In this document: piece by piece, positions 40,735-50,282 of the stretch
Layout of the letters: every line of letters starts with the position of its first letter
Numbering within the stretch: position 1 is the stretch's first letter
Source of the DNA: Micromonospora sp. WMMD980
GTDB lineage: Bacteria; Actinomycetota; Actinomycetes; Mycobacteriales; Micromonosporaceae
Reading direction: 5' to 3'
DNA: 64,000 nucleotides
Assembly (NCBI RefSeq): GCF_029626035.1
Contig: NZ_JARUBE010000003.1
Location: 620,001 to 684,000 of the forward strand
Program-made: the position numbers and the translations under genes
Notes under the pieces: generated by a model
What the model was told of the DNA's origin: nothing
The model's database searches: none
Seen by the model: only the letters and a program-made list of their open reading frames with translations

Positions 40735-42057
40735 GTGCTGACTCGGATCGACCTGCGCGGCGGGGTGCCCGACCCGCGCCGCCTGCTGCCCCGTGCCCAG
40801 CTCGACGTCTCCGTGGCGGTCGAGCGGATCCGTCCCCTCGTCGAGGCGGTCCGCGAGCATGGCTACCCGGCGATCCGCGAGGCCAGCGAGCGGTTCGACG
40901 GCGTCTCCCCGGAGCATCTGCGGGTGCCGGTCGAGGTGATCCGCGCCGCCGAGGGCGAGCTGGACCCGCAGGTCCGCGCCGCGCTGCTGGAGTCGATCAC
41001 CCGGGCCCGCAAGGTGCACGCCGACCAGCGTCGCACCGACCACACCACCCGGGTGGTCGCCGGCGGCACGGTGACCGAGCGGTGGCTGCCGGTCGACCGG
41101 GTCGGTCTCTACGTCCCCGGCGGCCTGGCCATGTATCCGTCGACAGTGGTGATGAACGTGGTCCCGGCGCAGGCGGCCGGGGTGCGCTCGCTGGTGGTGG
41201 CCAGCCCGCCGCAGAAGGAGAACGGCGGCCTGCCCGACCGCCGGGTCCTGGCGGCCTGCGCGTTGCTCGGCGTCGACGAGGTGTACGCGGTCGGCGGCGC
41301 CCAGGCGGTGGCCATGCTGGCCTACGGCGCCACCGTCGACCCGGCCGGCGAGCAGCGCTGCGAGCCGGTCGACATGATCACCGGACCGGGCAACATCTGG
41401 GTCACCGCCGCGAAGCGGCTGCTGCGCGGCGTGGTCGGCATCGACGCCGAGGCCGGCCCGACCGAGATCGCGATCCTGGCCGACCACACCGCCGACCCGG
41501 CGCACGTCGCCGCCGACCTGATCAGCCAGGCCGAGCACGACCCGCTCGCGGCCAGCGTGCTGGTCACCCCGTCCACCGAGTTGGCCGACGCGGTCGACGC
41601 CGAGCTGGCCCGGCAGGCGCCGGCCGCCAAGCACGCCGAGCGGATCGGCACCGCGCTGCGCGGCGAGCAGAGCGGTGTGGTCCTCGTCGACGACCTGGAG
41701 GCCGGGCTGCGGGTGGTCGACGCGTACGCGGCCGAGCACCTGGAGATCCAGACCGAGAACCCGCGCGAGTGGGCGTTGCGGGTGCGCAACGCCGGCGCGA
41801 TCTTCGTGGGCGCCTGGTCGCCGGTGTCGCTCGGCGACTACTGCGCCGGCTCCAACCACGTGCTGCCCACCGGCGGCTGCGCCCGGCACTCCTCCGGCCT
41901 GTCCGTGCAGTCCTTCCTGCGCGGCGTGCACCTGGTCGAATACACCGAGCAGGCGCTGCGCGAGGTGGCCCCGCACGTGGTCACGCTGGCCGGCGTGGAG
42001 GACCTGCCGGCGCACGGCCAGGCGGTCAGCGTCCGCTTCCCCGGAGGCGTGTCGTGA
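40735..42057 (+). CDS. hisD: Histidinol dehydrogenase
   Basis: Zinc enzyme performing the last two oxidations of histidine synthesis. Family blocks are intact: [33 protein letters not shown] [27 protein letters not shown], the AGPTEIAI segment, the metal-site QAEHDP and the late [10 protein letters not shown]. 440 aa is normal. First gene of the his operon; stop overlaps hisC (GTGA). Confidence 0.97.
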   Translation: MLTRIDLRGGVPDPRRLLPRAQLDVSVAVERIRPLVEAVREHGYPAIREASERFDGVSPEHLRVPVEVIRAAEGELDPQVRAALLESITRARKVHADQRRTDHTTRVVAGGTVTERWLPVDRVGLYVPGGLAMYPSTVVMNVVPAQAAGVRSLVVASPPQKENGGLPDRRVLAACALLGVDEVYAVGGAQAVAMLAYGATVDPAGEQRCEPVDMITGPGNIWVTAAKRLLRGVVGIDAEAGPTEIAILADHTADPAHVAADLISQAEHDPLAASVLVTPSTELADAVDAELARQAPAAKHAERIGTALRGEQSGVVLVDDLEAGLRVVDAYAAEHLEIQTENPREWALRVRNAGAIFVGAWSPVSLGDYCAGSNHVLPTGGCARHSSGLSVQSFLRGVHLVEYTEQALREVAPHVVTLAGVEDLPAHGQAVSVRFPGGVS

Positions 42058-43127
42058 CCTCGCTCGACGACCTGCCGATCCGGGACGACCTGCGGGGGCG
42101 TTCCCCGTACGGCGCGCCGCAGCTCGACGTGGCGGTGCGGCTGAACACGAACGAGAACTCCTACCCGGTGCCGGAGTCGGTGGTCGAGGCGATCGGCAAG
42201 GCCGTCGCGGCCGAGCTGCGCGACCTCAACCGCTATCCGGACCGGGACGCGGTGGCGCTCCGCGCCGACCTGGCCGGCTACCTGGGGCACGGGCTGACGG
42301 TCGACCACGTGTGGGCGGCCAACGGCTCCAACGAGATCCAGCAGCAACTGCTCCAGGCGTTCGGCGGCCCGGCGCGCACCGCGCTCGGGTTCACCCCGGC
42401 CTACTCGATGCACCCGCTGCTGGCGCTGGGCACCGGCACCGGCTGGATCCCGGGTGTCCGGGGCGCCGACTTCGGGCTCACCGCCGCCGAAGCGGTCGAC
42501 CAGGTGCGCGCGCACCGGCCGGACGTGGTCTTCCTCTGCTCGCCGAACAATCCGACCGGCACCGCGCTCGACCCGTCAGTGGTCGCCGCGGTGCTGGCCG
42601 AGGCGCCCGGCATGGTGGTGGTGGACGAGGCGTACGCCGAGTTCGCCAGGCCCGGCACGGTCAGCGCGCTGGCGGTGCTGCCCGGCCACCCGCGGCTGGT
42701 GGTGACCCGCACCATGAGCAAGGCGTTCGGGTTCGCCGGCGGCCGGCTGGGCTACCTGGCCGCCGATCCGGCGGTGGTGGCGGCGGTGCAACTGGTCCGG
42801 CTGCCCTACCACCTCTCCGCGCTGACCCAGGCCGCCGCCCGGGCGGCGCTGGCCCACCGGGACGCGTTGCTCGGCACCGTCACCGCGATCATGGAGCAGC
42901 GCGACCGGATCGTCGCCGAGCTGCGCGCGCGGGGTCACCGGGTGGCCGACAGCGACGCCAACTTCGTGCTCTTCGCCGTCGGCGGCGACCAGGGCGCCGC
43001 CTGGCGTACCCTGCTCGACGCCGGCGTGCTGGTCCGCGACGTCGGCCTGCCCGGCTGGCTGCGGGTCACCGCCGGAACCCCGGCCGAGACCGACGCCTTC
43101 CTGTCCGCGATGGAGAAGCTGCCATGA
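42054..43127 (+). CDS. hisC: Histidinol-phosphate aminotransferase
   Basis: PLP-dependent class I/II aminotransferase converting imidazole acetol phosphate to histidinol phosphate. [34 protein letters not shown] and the PLP lysine segment [17 protein letters not shown] identify it. GTG 42054 overlaps the hisD stop with GGAGG upstream. 357 aa is standard. Confidence 0.97.
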   Translation: MTSLDDLPIRDDLRGRSPYGAPQLDVAVRLNTNENSYPVPESVVEAIGKAVAAELRDLNRYPDRDAVALRADLAGYLGHGLTVDHVWAANGSNEIQQQLLQAFGGPARTALGFTPAYSMHPLLALGTGTGWIPGVRGADFGLTAAEAVDQVRAHRPDVVFLCSPNNPTGTALDPSVVAAVLAEAPGMVVVDEAYAEFARPGTVSALAVLPGHPRLVVTRTMSKAFGFAGGRLGYLAADPAVVAAVQLVRLPYHLSALTQAAARAALAHRDALLGTVTAIMEQRDRIVAELRARGHRVADSDANFVLFAVGGDQGAAWRTLLDAGVLVRDVGLPGWLRVTAGTPAETDAFLSAMEKLP

Positions 43128-43735
43128 ACCGCACCGCCCGGATCGAGCGGGTCACCAACGAGACCAAGGTGCTTGTCGAGATCGACCTGGACGGCACCGG
43201 CGAGGCCGACATCTCCACCGGCGTCGGCTTCTACGACCACATGCTGCACCAGATCGCCCGGCACGGCGGCTTCGACCTGACCGTGCACACGGTCGGCGAC
43301 CTGGAGATCGACGCGCACCACACGATGGAGGACACCGCGCTCGCGCTGGGCGCGGCGTTCGACCGGGCGCTGGGCGACAAGGCCGGCATCCGGCGGTACG
43401 GCTCGGCCACCGTCCCGATGGACGAGGTGCTGGTCCGCGCCGCGGTCGACCTGTCCGGCCGGCCGTACGTGGTGCACGACGAGCCGGCGCTGTCGCCGTA
43501 CATCGGGCCGGTCTACCCGACCAGCATGACCCGGCACATCTGGGAGTCGTTCGGCCAGGCGGCCCGGGTCACGCTGCACGTCGACGTGCTGCGGGCGGCC
43601 CGTCCGGGTGGCCACCCGGACGCGCACCACGTGGTCGAGGCCCAGTTCAAGGCGGTCTCCCGCGCGCTGCGCGAGGCCACGGCGGTCGACCCGCGCAGCG
43701 CCGGCGTGGTGCCGTCCACCAAGGGGGCGCTCTAA
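43124..43735 (+). CDS. hisB: Imidazoleglycerol-phosphate dehydratase
   Basis: Mn-dependent dehydratase. Metal-binding histidine motifs are visible: [27 protein letters not shown] and [16 protein letters not shown]. It is the monofunctional 203-aa form without a phosphatase domain, as in other actinobacteria. ATG overlaps the hisC stop. Confidence 0.97.
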   Translation: MNRTARIERVTNETKVLVEIDLDGTGEADISTGVGFYDHMLHQIARHGGFDLTVHTVGDLEIDAHHTMEDTALALGAAFDRALGDKAGIRRYGSATVPMDEVLVRAAVDLSGRPYVVHDEPALSPYIGPVYPTSMTRHIWESFGQAARVTLHVDVLRAARPGGHPDAHHVVEAQFKAVSRALREATAVDPRSAGVVPSTKGAL

Positions 43736-43737
43736 CC

Positions 43738-43905
43738 ATGAGGGTGTTGCCGACGCTGTTGCTGATCCTGGCCGGCGTGCTGGTCGGCGGGGTGTGGTCG
43801 CTGCACAAGCAGGGCGCGCCCCGCGCCGCCGTGGTGGTCACCGGCCTGTTGGCGCTGCTGGCCACCGCCGGCGGCGTGCTGTGGCTGCTGCCGGGGGAGG
43901 GCTGA
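43738..43905 (+). CDS. Small two-helix membrane protein inside the his operon
   Basis: A 55-codon frame (MRVLPTLLLILAGVLVGGVW onward) exactly fills the space between hisB and hisH: it starts two bases after the hisB stop and its TGA shares one base with the hisH ATG (TGATG). Two transmembrane helices (about 3-22 and 31-50) are separated by a short basic loop (HKQGAPR). The tight coupling on both sides argues that it is translated. No known family; function unknown, possibly a conserved actinobacterial his-operon protein. Confidence 0.8.
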   Translation: MRVLPTLLLILAGVLVGGVWSLHKQGAPRAAVVVTGLLALLATAGGVLWLLPGEG

Positions 43906-44531
43906 TGGGCCGGCGGGTGGTGGTGCTCGACTACGGCTCGGGCAACCTGCGTTCGGCCGAGCGCGCGCTGGAGCGGGCCGGTGCCGATGTCACGGTCACC
44001 GCTGACCTGGCCGCCGCCGCGGCCGCCGACGGCCTGGTGGTGCCGGGCGTGGGCGCGTTCGCCGCGTGCATGGCCGGGATCGAGGAGTTGGGCGCCGGCC
44101 CGGTCATCGCCGAGCGGGTCGCCGCCGGTCGTCCGGTGCTCGGCATCTGCGTCGGCATGCAGGTGCTGTTCGGGCACGGCGAGGAGCACGGCGTGGTCAC
44201 CAAGGGGCTCGGGCTGCTGCCCGGCGGGGTGACCCGGCTGCCCGCGCCGCGCCTGCCGCACATGGGCTGGAACACGGTGCACGCCCCGGCCGGCTCGACG
44301 CTGTTCGCCGGCCTGCCGGTCGACGCCCGGTTCTACTTCGTGCACTCCTACGGGGTCACCGACCCGGCCGCGCTGGGCGCCGCCGGCGCCGCCGTGACCA
44401 CCGCGCACCACGGCGCCGACTTCGTCGCGGCGGTGGAGCGGGGCGCGTTGTCGGCCGCCCAGTTCCATCCGGAGAAGTCGGCCGACACCGGCGCGGCGTT
44501 GCTGCGCAACTGGCTCGGCACGCTTGAGTAA
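43905..44531 (+). CDS. hisH: Imidazole glycerol phosphate synthase, glutaminase subunit
   Basis: Glutamine amidotransferase that feeds ammonia to HisF. VVVLDYGSGNLRSAERAL at the start, oxyanion PGVGAF, nucleophile Cys82 in LGICVGMQ and the His/Glu pair in QFHPEKS are all present. 208 aa is normal. Its partner hisF lies 4 kb downstream rather than adjacent. Confidence 0.97.
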   Translation: MGRRVVVLDYGSGNLRSAERALERAGADVTVTADLAAAAAADGLVVPGVGAFAACMAGIEELGAGPVIAERVAAGRPVLGICVGMQVLFGHGEEHGVVTKGLGLLPGGVTRLPAPRLPHMGWNTVHAPAGSTLFAGLPVDARFYFVHSYGVTDPAALGAAGAAVTTAHHGADFVAAVERGALSAAQFHPEKSADTGAALLRNWLGTLE

Positions 44532-44844
44532 GGAACGGGCCCGGCGCCGCGCGGCCCGCGAGGCCGACCAGCAGCGGGAGCGGGCCGCCCGGGCTCGCCG
44601 GGTGGCGCGCCGGGAGCGGCGCCGTTCGGTGGTACGCCGGTTGACGCCGCGGCTGCGCCGGGGCCGCACCGGCCGGCTGCGCCGGCACAGCCGGGGCGAG
44701 CGGGCGGCGATCGTGCTGCTCACCGCCGTGGCGGTGGCCGGCATCTGGAACTTCGTCGACGACCTCGCGCTGCGGCTGGCGTTGGTCGTGTTGTTGCTGC
44801 TGGTCCTGCCGGCGATCGTGGTGATCGCGCTGGACCGTCGTTGA
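44524..44844 (+). CDS. Small basic membrane protein between hisH and priA
   Basis: TTG-initiated frame overlapping the hisH stop by eight bases. The first 60 residues are extremely Arg-rich ([20 protein letters not shown] style), followed by two transmembrane helices (about 61-79 and 82-101). I recognise no family. Such a positively charged cytoplasmic tail could contact RNA or phospholipid. The position and overlap indicate co-translation with hisH. Confidence 0.78.
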   Translation: MSKERARRRAAREADQQRERAARARRVARRERRRSVVRRLTPRLRRGRTGRLRRHSRGERAAIVLLTAVAVAGIWNFVDDLALRLALVVLLLLVLPAIVVIALDRR

Positions 44845-44863
44845 GGATGCGAGGAGACAACCG

Positions 44864-45592
44864 TTGAGCCTTGATCTGTTGCCCGCCGTGGACGTCGCCG
44901 ACGGCCAGGCCGTCCGGCTCGTGCAGGGCACCGCCGGCAGCGAGACCGCCTACGGTGATCCGCTGGAGGCGGCGCTCGTCTGGCAGTCCGACGGCGCGGA
45001 GTGGATCCACCTGGTCGACCTGGACGCGGCGTTCGGGCGCGGCTCGAACGCCGCGCTGCTCGCCGAGGTGGTCGGCAAGCTGGACGTCAGGGTGGAGTTG
45101 TCCGGCGGGATCCGCGACGACGAGTCGCTGCGGGCGGCGCTGGGCACCGGCGCGGCCCGGGTCAACATCGGCACCGCCGCGCTGGAGGACCCGGAATGGT
45201 GCGACCGGATCTGCGCCGAGTACGGCGACCGGGTGGCGATCGGGCTGGACGTGCGCGGCCGTACCCTCTCGGCGCGGGGCTGGACCCGCGACGGCGGTGA
45301 CCTCTACGACGTGCTGGCCCGCCTGGACCGTGCCGGCGCGGCGCGGTACGTGGTCACGGACATCACCAAGGACGGCACCATGCGCGGGCCCAACCTGGAC
45401 CTGCTGCGCGAGGTGTGCGCCCGCACCGACGCCCCGGTGATCGCCTCCGGCGGCGTGTCCACGCTGGACGACCTGCGGGCCCTGGCGACGTTGGAGTCGG
45501 TCGGGGTGGAGGGCGTGATCGCCGGCAAGGCGCTCTACGCCGGCGCGTTCACCGTCGCGGAGGCGCTCGCCGCGCTGCGGGCCGGCGCGTGA
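44864..45592 (+). CDS. priA: Bifunctional phosphoribosyl isomerase PriA (HisA/TrpF)
   Basis: Half-barrel isomerase catalysing the HisA step and, in actinobacteria, also the TrpF step of tryptophan synthesis. The TTG start follows GAGGAG. Catalytic aspartates are in [18 protein letters not shown] (Asp10) and in [10 protein letters not shown]. The [20 protein letters not shown] segment and lengthened loops fit PriA rather than strict HisA. That it also serves tryptophan synthesis is inferred from the phylum. 242 aa. Confidence 0.93.
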   Translation: MSLDLLPAVDVADGQAVRLVQGTAGSETAYGDPLEAALVWQSDGAEWIHLVDLDAAFGRGSNAALLAEVVGKLDVRVELSGGIRDDESLRAALGTGAARVNIGTAALEDPEWCDRICAEYGDRVAIGLDVRGRTLSARGWTRDGGDLYDVLARLDRAGAARYVVTDITKDGTMRGPNLDLLREVCARTDAPVIASGGVSTLDDLRALATLESVGVEGVIAGKALYAGAFTVAEALAALRAGA

Positions 45593-46056
45593 CCGCCGCG
45601 CCGGGCGCGCCGCCGGTCGGCGGCGTGGGTGAGCCGCCGGTCGGCGGCTTGGCGGGCGCGGCCGGCACGGTGGTGACCCGGCTCGGCTCGGGCGGGCCGT
45701 GGGAGGCGGTCTACGGCTACTCCCGGGTGGTCCGGGCCGGCGCGTTGGCGATCACCGCCGGATGTACCTCCACGGTGGACGGTCGGGTGGCGCACGTCGG
45801 GGACGCGGCGGCGCAGACCGCGCAGGCGATCCGGATCGGCCTGGACGCGCTCGCCGAGGTGGGCGCGGAGCCGGGCGACGTGGTGCGGACCCGGATGTAC
45901 GTGACCGACCGGCTCTACGTCGACGAGGTGGGGCGGGCGCACAACGCGGTGTTCGGCCCGGTGCGTCCGGTGGCGACCATGGTGGTGGTGGCCGGTCTGG
46001 TGGACCCGGAGCACCTGGTCGAGGTCGAGTTGGAGGCGTACCTCCCGGCCGGTTGA
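45589..46056 (+). CDS. RidA (YjgF/YER057c) family protein
   Basis: Imine/enamine deaminase-like protein. The core [38 protein letters not shown] and [10 protein letters not shown] blocks match the family; residues 1-30 form a Gly/Pro-rich extension. Some family members lack the catalytic Arg; here the late Arg-rich region cannot settle activity. GTG overlaps the priA stop, so it is in the his operon, where RidA could remove reactive intermediates. 155 aa. Confidence 0.9.
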   Translation: MTAAPGAPPVGGVGEPPVGGLAGAAGTVVTRLGSGGPWEAVYGYSRVVRAGALAITAGCTSTVDGRVAHVGDAAAQTAQAIRIGLDALAEVGAEPGDVVRTRMYVTDRLYVDEVGRAHNAVFGPVRPVATMVVVAGLVDPEHLVEVELEAYLPAG

Positions 46057-46081
46057 GCCGGCGGCGCGGCCGCCTCTCCGG

Positions 46082-46163
46082 TGCCTGTCGAGCTGACGTC
46101 ACGAACGACTCAACCGGCCTCCCGGTCGGCGCCGAGTCGTTGCTGATCTCAGCTCGACAGGCA
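46082..46163. repeat. Complex 82-bp inverted repeat after ridA
   Basis: Outer perfect 15-bp stem (46082-46096 with 46149-46163, TGCCTGTCGAGCTGA), symmetric 7-base internal loop, inner perfect 8-bp stem (AACGACTC 46104-46111 with GAGTCGTT 46134-46141) and a 5-bp tip (ACCGG/CCGGT 46113-46117 with 46122-46126). It starts 26 bases after the ridA stop. It may end the his transcript, but it is far more elaborate than a terminator needs to be. Confidence 0.85.
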
Positions 46164-46235
46164 TTCTCGACGACGGGTTGTCCCGCCACACCCCGCCCGG
46201 GGAGTGACAGGTCTCTCGTCGGGGTCTGCGCGATT

Positions 46236-46251
46236 AAGTTGTGCACAACTT
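46236..46251. promoter_or_regulatory. OhrR operator (16-bp perfect palindrome)
   Basis: AAGTTGTGCACAACTT is a perfect palindrome ending ten bases before the -10 box of ohrR. Its position over the spacer/-35 region and its AT-rich core in GC-rich DNA fit an OhrR/MarR-type operator. Confidence 0.75.
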
Positions 46252-46261
46252 GATGGCCCGC

Positions 46262-46267
46262 TACGGT
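46262..46267 (+). promoter_or_regulatory. -10 box of the leaderless ohrR-ohr promoter
   Basis: TACGGT, seven bases, then GTG 46275. Adjacent to the palindromic operator. Confidence 0.6.
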
Positions 46268-46274
46268 TCAACGT

Positions 46275-46721
46275 GTGACCGATGATCTGGTGCTGCGCCG
46301 GCAGGTGTGCTTCGCCCTCTACGCGGCGTCGCGCGCCCTGACCGACGTCTACCGGCCCATCCTCGACGAGCACGGCCTGACCTACCCGCAGTACCTGGTG
46401 CTGCTGGTGCTCTGGGAGCGCGGCGACGACGCTCCCACCGTCTCCGAGCTCGGCGCGCGGCTCCGGCTCGACTCCGGCACGCTCTCCCCGCTGCTCAAAC
46501 GGTTGGCGGCGGCCGGGCTGGTGGTGCGTACCCGCTCGGCGGCCGACGAGCGCCGGGTCGAGGTGGGCCTCACCGACCGGGGCCGGGCGCTGCGGGAGCG
46601 GATGGACGACGTGCCGCTGCGGGTGGCCCGCGCCACCGGCCTCACCGAGGCCGAGCTGGTCGGGCTGCGCGACACGCTCACCCGGGTCACCGAGACGATC
46701 CACCGACAGAAGGAGCAGTGA
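46275..46721 (+). CDS. ohrR: Organic hydroperoxide-sensing MarR regulator OhrR
   Basis: MarR-family repressor sensing organic hydroperoxides through a single N-terminal cysteine, Cys12, within [16 protein letters not shown], the OhrR signature. The winged helix ([19 protein letters not shown], wing [11 protein letters not shown]) follows. 148 aa. It is immediately followed by ohr (two bases apart) and preceded by a palindromic operator, so it most likely represses its own operon until oxidised. Confidence 0.93.
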   Translation: MTDDLVLRRQVCFALYAASRALTDVYRPILDEHGLTYPQYLVLLVLWERGDDAPTVSELGARLRLDSGTLSPLLKRLAAAGLVVRTRSAADERRVEVGLTDRGRALRERMDDVPLRVARATGLTEAELVGLRDTLTRVTETIHRQKEQ

Positions 46722-46723
46722 CC

Positions 46724-47145
<422 letters not shown>

Positions 47146-47149
<4 letters not shown>

Positions 47150-48156
47150 GCAGCGACAGCAGCGTGAACCGGGAGATCCATCTGGCGTCCCGCCCCGAGG
47201 GCTGGCCGACCGCCGACAACTTCCGGCTGGTCACCACCGAGGTGCCGACGCCGGGCCCGGGCCAGCTCGTGGTCCGCAACCAGTTCATGTCCGTCGACCC
47301 GTACATGCGCGGGCGGATGAACGACGTCAAGTCCTACATGCCGCCGTTCGCGCTGGACGCCCCGCTCGACGGCGGCGCGATCGGTGAGGTGGTGGCCGGC
47401 GAGGCCGAGGGCGTCAAGCCCGGCGACGTGGTCCTGCACAGCCTCGGCTGGCGCGAGTACGCGCTCGTCGACGCCAAGGCCGTGCGCAAGGTCGACCCGG
47501 GCGTCGCCCCGGTCAGCGCCTACCTCGGCGTGCTCGGCATGACCGGGCTGACCGCGTACGCGGGGCTGCTCGACGTGGCCGCGATGAAGCCGGGGGAGAC
47601 CGTCTTCGTCTCCGGCGCGGCCGGCGCGGTGGGCAGCATGGTCGGGCAGATCGCGAAGCTGCGGGGCGCCGGCCGGGTGGTCGGCAGCGCCGGCTCCCCG
47701 GCGAAGGTCGAGCGGCTCCTCGCGCTCGGCTTCGACGCCGCCTTCGACTACCACGAGGGCCCGGTCCACCAGCAGCTCAAGGCCGCCGCTCCGGACGGCG
47801 TCGACGTCTACTTCGACAACGTCGGCTCGGACCACCTGGAGGCCGCGATCGGGGCGATGAACCTGCACGGCCGGGCCGCCATCTGCGGCATGATCGCCCA
47901 GTACAACTCGGCCGAGCCGCCGGCCGCCCCGCGCAACCTGGCGCTGGTGATCGGCAAGCGGCTGACCCTGCGCGGCTTCCTCGTCGGTGACCACGGCCAC
48001 CTGCGCGAGCAGTTCGTCCAGGAGATGGCCGGCTGGCTGCGCGAGGGCCGGCTCTCCTACGACGAGACCGTGGTCGACGGCATCGAGGCGGCCCCGGAGG
48101 CCTTCCTCGGCCTGATGCGCGGCGAGAACCTCGGCAAGATGCTCGTCCGACTCTGA
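47146..48156 (+). CDS. NADP-dependent oxidoreductase (MDR family, PTGR/CurA-like)
   Basis: Zinc-independent medium-chain reductase acting on activated double bonds, related to prostaglandin/leukotriene reductases and CurA. Signatures: [21 protein letters not shown], the cofactor loop [17 protein letters not shown] and [13 protein letters not shown]. 336 aa. Translationally coupled to ohr, which suggests a role in detoxifying reactive carbonyls formed during peroxide stress; that is inference. Confidence 0.92.
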
Positions 48157-48219
48157 CGGTCCACGCCCGGGCGGCGGTGATCGGCCTCACCGGCCGGTCG
48201 CCGCCGCCCGCGCGTTGGC

Positions 48220-48225
48220 TAGGCT
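48220..48225 (+). promoter_or_regulatory. -10 box of the leaderless hisF promoter
   Basis: TAGGCT, seven bases (TCCGGTC), then ATG 48233. hisF is therefore transcribed on its own rather than with the upstream oxidoreductase. Confidence 0.6.
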
Positions 48226-48232
48226 TCCGGTC

Positions 48233-49000
48233 ATGACGGTGGCGGTACGGGTCATCCCGTGTCTGGACGTGGACGCCGGGCGCGTGGTCAAGGGCGTCAA
48301 CTTCCTCGACCTGCGCGACGCCGGCGACCCGGTGGAGCTGGCGGCGGCGTACGACCGGGCCGGTGCCGACGAGCTGACGTTCCTCGACGTGACCGCCTCG
48401 TCCAGCGACCGCGGCACCATGCTCGACGTGGTGCGGCGCACCGCCGAGTCGGTCTTCATCCCGCTCACCGTCGGCGGCGGCATCCGCCGGGTCGAGGACG
48501 TGGACACGCTGCTGCGCGCCGGCGCGGACAAGGTCGGGGTGAACACCGCGGCCATCGCCCGGCCGGAGCTGATCGCCGAGATCGCCGACCGGTTCGGCCG
48601 GCAGGTGCTGGTGCTCTCGCTGGACGTGCGCCGGGCCCTCGCCGGGGAGACGCCGAGCGGCTTCGAGGTGACCACGCACGGCGGCCGGCGCGGCGCCGGG
48701 CTGGACGCGGTCGAGTGGGCGGCTCGCGCCGCCGAGCTGGGCGCGGGCGAGATCCTGCTCAACTCGATGGACGCCGACGGCACCAAGACCGGCTTCGACC
48801 TGCCGTTGATCCAGGCGGTCCGCGAGGTGGTGGACGTGCCGGTGATCGCCAGCGGTGGCGCGGGGGCGGTGGCGCACTTCCCGCCGGCCGTCGACGCGGG
48901 AGCCGACGCGGTGCTCGCGGCCAGCGTCTTCCACTTCGGCGAGCTGACCGTCGGCGAGGTCAAGGACGCCCTGCGCGGCGCGGGTCACCCCGTGCGCTGA
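48233..49000 (+). CDS. hisF: Imidazole glycerol phosphate synthase, cyclase subunit
   Basis: Half-barrel cyclase working with His[21 protein letters not shown] at the start carries one catalytic Asp (Asp12 region), and [17 protein letters not shown] the other. The [14 protein letters not shown] phosphate loop is intact. ATG 48233 is chosen because the family sequence and the TAGGCT box fit it; the frame opens six codons upstream. 255 aa. Confidence 0.97.
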   Translation: MTVAVRVIPCLDVDAGRVVKGVNFLDLRDAGDPVELAAAYDRAGADELTFLDVTASSSDRGTMLDVVRRTAESVFIPLTVGGGIRRVEDVDTLLRAGADKVGVNTAAIARPELIAEIADRFGRQVLVLSLDVRRALAGETPSGFEVTTHGGRRGAGLDAVEWAARAAELGAGEILLNSMDADGTKTGFDLPLIQAVREVVDVPVIASGGAGAVAHFPPAVDAGADAVLAASVFHFGELTVGEVKDALRGAGHPVR

Positions 49001-49012
49001 GCGGGCGGGCGC

Positions 49013-49474
49013 TCACGGCCGGCCGGAGCGACCCTCGGGGGAGCGGCGCGGCATCGGGATAGACCGGACCACGTACTCCTGGACGGCTGCCGCGTGGTCG
49101 TCCTCGGCGAGCTGCCACTCGGCCTCGCCCGGCGGGTGCCGGCGGGTGAGCACCCCCTGCACCGTGTCCACGGTGGTGCCCAGCCCGGCGCTGGGCCGGG
49201 TGCGCCAGAGCCGTTCGCCGTCCGGGGTGACCCGGAACCAGCCGTCGGAGACGCTGACCAGGCCGGCGCCGGCGAGCCGGCGGACCGCCCCCTCGACCTC
49301 GTGCCGTTCCGGAATGGCCTGGTTGAGGTGGTCGGCTGTGGAGAGGACGTCGGCGAGGCGCACCCCTTCGGGGCGGCGTGTGGCCGCCGCCCTGCGGTGC
49401 CGGCCGGCGCCGCTCGCGATGACCAATGCCACGAAGATCCAGGCGTCGCTCCAACGCCATCCGTTCTCCCCCAT
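49013..49474 (-). CDS. Conserved actinobacterial protein with winged-helix-like region
   Basis: Starts GENGWRWSDAWIFVALVIA, an amphipathic or membrane-associated helix (about 9-22), followed by a DNA-binding-like winged-helix stretch (LADVLSTADHLNQAIP, EVEGAVRRLAGAGLVSV, GWFRVTPDGERLW). No named family. ATG 49474 is chosen over the longer frame (to 49594) because the upstream part is Arg/Pro-rich without structure. 153 aa. Convergent with hisF, only 12 bases apart. The 116 bases to the next gene look empty. Confidence 0.8.
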   Translation of the reverse strand: MGENGWRWSDAWIFVALVIASGAGRHRRAAATRRPEGVRLADVLSTADHLNQAIPERHEVEGAVRRLAGAGLVSVSDGWFRVTPDGERLWRTRPSAGLGTTVDTVQGVLTRRHPPGEAEWQLAEDDHAAAVQEYVVRSIPMPRRSPEGRSGRP

Positions 49475-49590
49475 GCACGAATGATGCCCGCTCGCGACGG
49501 CGGAGGAAACACCCGGTTTTACCGCCGTACGTCGTCGCAGCTCAGGGCGCTCCGGGCCGGCCCGCACGGTGGCGGTGGGCCCGGCGCTGC

Positions 49591-50223
49591 TCACCGAGCG
49601 TAGGCGTCGGCGGGTCGGACCGGCAGCGCGAAGACCGGGATGAAGAGCTGGGCGAGCGGTCCGATGGCCAGCGCGTAGGCCACCGTGCCCACACCCACCG
49701 TGCCGCCGAGCAGCCAGCCGAGGGCGAGCACGGTTACCTCGATGACGGTCCGGACCAGCCGTACCGACCAGCGCGGGTGCCGGGCGGTGAACCCGGTCAT
49801 CAGCCCGTCGCGCGGCCCGGGGCCGAGCCCCGCGCCCAGATAGAGGCCGGTGGCGGCGCCGTTGGCGACGATCCCGACGACGAGCAGCGCGGCGCGCACC
49901 GGCAGGCCCTCACCGGGCGGCAGCACGGCCAGGGTGGCGTCGACGACCAGCCCGATCACCACCACGTTGCTGACCGTGCCGAGGCCGGGGCGTTGCCGCA
50001 GCGGGATCCAGAGCAGCAGCACCACGGCGCCGACGGCGATGGTGACGGTGCCGAAGGAGAGGCCGGTCTGCCGGGCGAGCCCCTGGTGGAACACGTCCCA
50101 GGGGTCCAGGCCGAGTCCGGAGCGGATCATCAGCGCCATGCTGAGCCCGTAGAGGACCAGGCCGGCGTAGAGCTGGGTGAGGCGCCGCGCGGGCCGGTGC
50201 CGGAGATTGCCAAGCTGTGCCAT
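49591..50223 (-). CDS. YczE/YyaS family membrane protein
   Basis: Integral membrane protein of the YczE family with about five helices. Family pieces include GLVLYGLSMALMIRSGLGLDPWDVFH (read in two parts: GLVLYGLSMALMIRSG and LGLDPWDVFHQG) and LGAGLGPGPRDGLMTG. Function unknown; proposed transporters. ATG 50223 is chosen because TAGGGT lies exactly seven bases upstream. It is divergent from a MocR-type regulator, a recurrent YczR-YczE pairing. 210 aa. Confidence 0.88.
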   Translation of the reverse strand: MAQLGNLRHRPARRLTQLYAGLVLYGLSMALMIRSGLGLDPWDVFHQGLARQTGLSFGTVTIAVGAVVLLLWIPLRQRPGLGTVSNVVVIGLVVDATLAVLPPGEGLPVRAALLVVGIVANGAATGLYLGAGLGPGPRDGLMTGFTARHPRWSVRLVRTVIEVTVLALGWLLGGTVGVGTVAYALAIGPLAQLFIPVFALPVRPADAYAR

Positions 50224-50230
50224 GCATGCC

Positions 50231-50236
50231 ACCCTA
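50231..50236 (-). promoter_or_regulatory. -10 box of the leaderless yczE promoter
   Basis: TAGGGT on the minus strand with a seven-base gap to ATG 50223. It is part of the palindrome ACCCTAGGGT. Confidence 0.6.
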
Positions 50237-50247
50237 GGGTCCAATTG

Positions 50248-50266
50248 TTGGCCTCGGAGAGGCCAA
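50248..50266. promoter_or_regulatory. Candidate MocR regulator operator
   Basis: TTGGCCT-CGGAG-AGGCCAA is a 7-bp inverted repeat in the short divergent intergenic region. The octamer TCCAATTG occurs just before it (about 50240-50247) and again inside the regulator gene (about 50305-50312), compatible with the direct-repeat sites known for MocR regulators. Confidence 0.45.
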
Positions 50267-50282
50267 TCGGGGAGGAGTGGCT

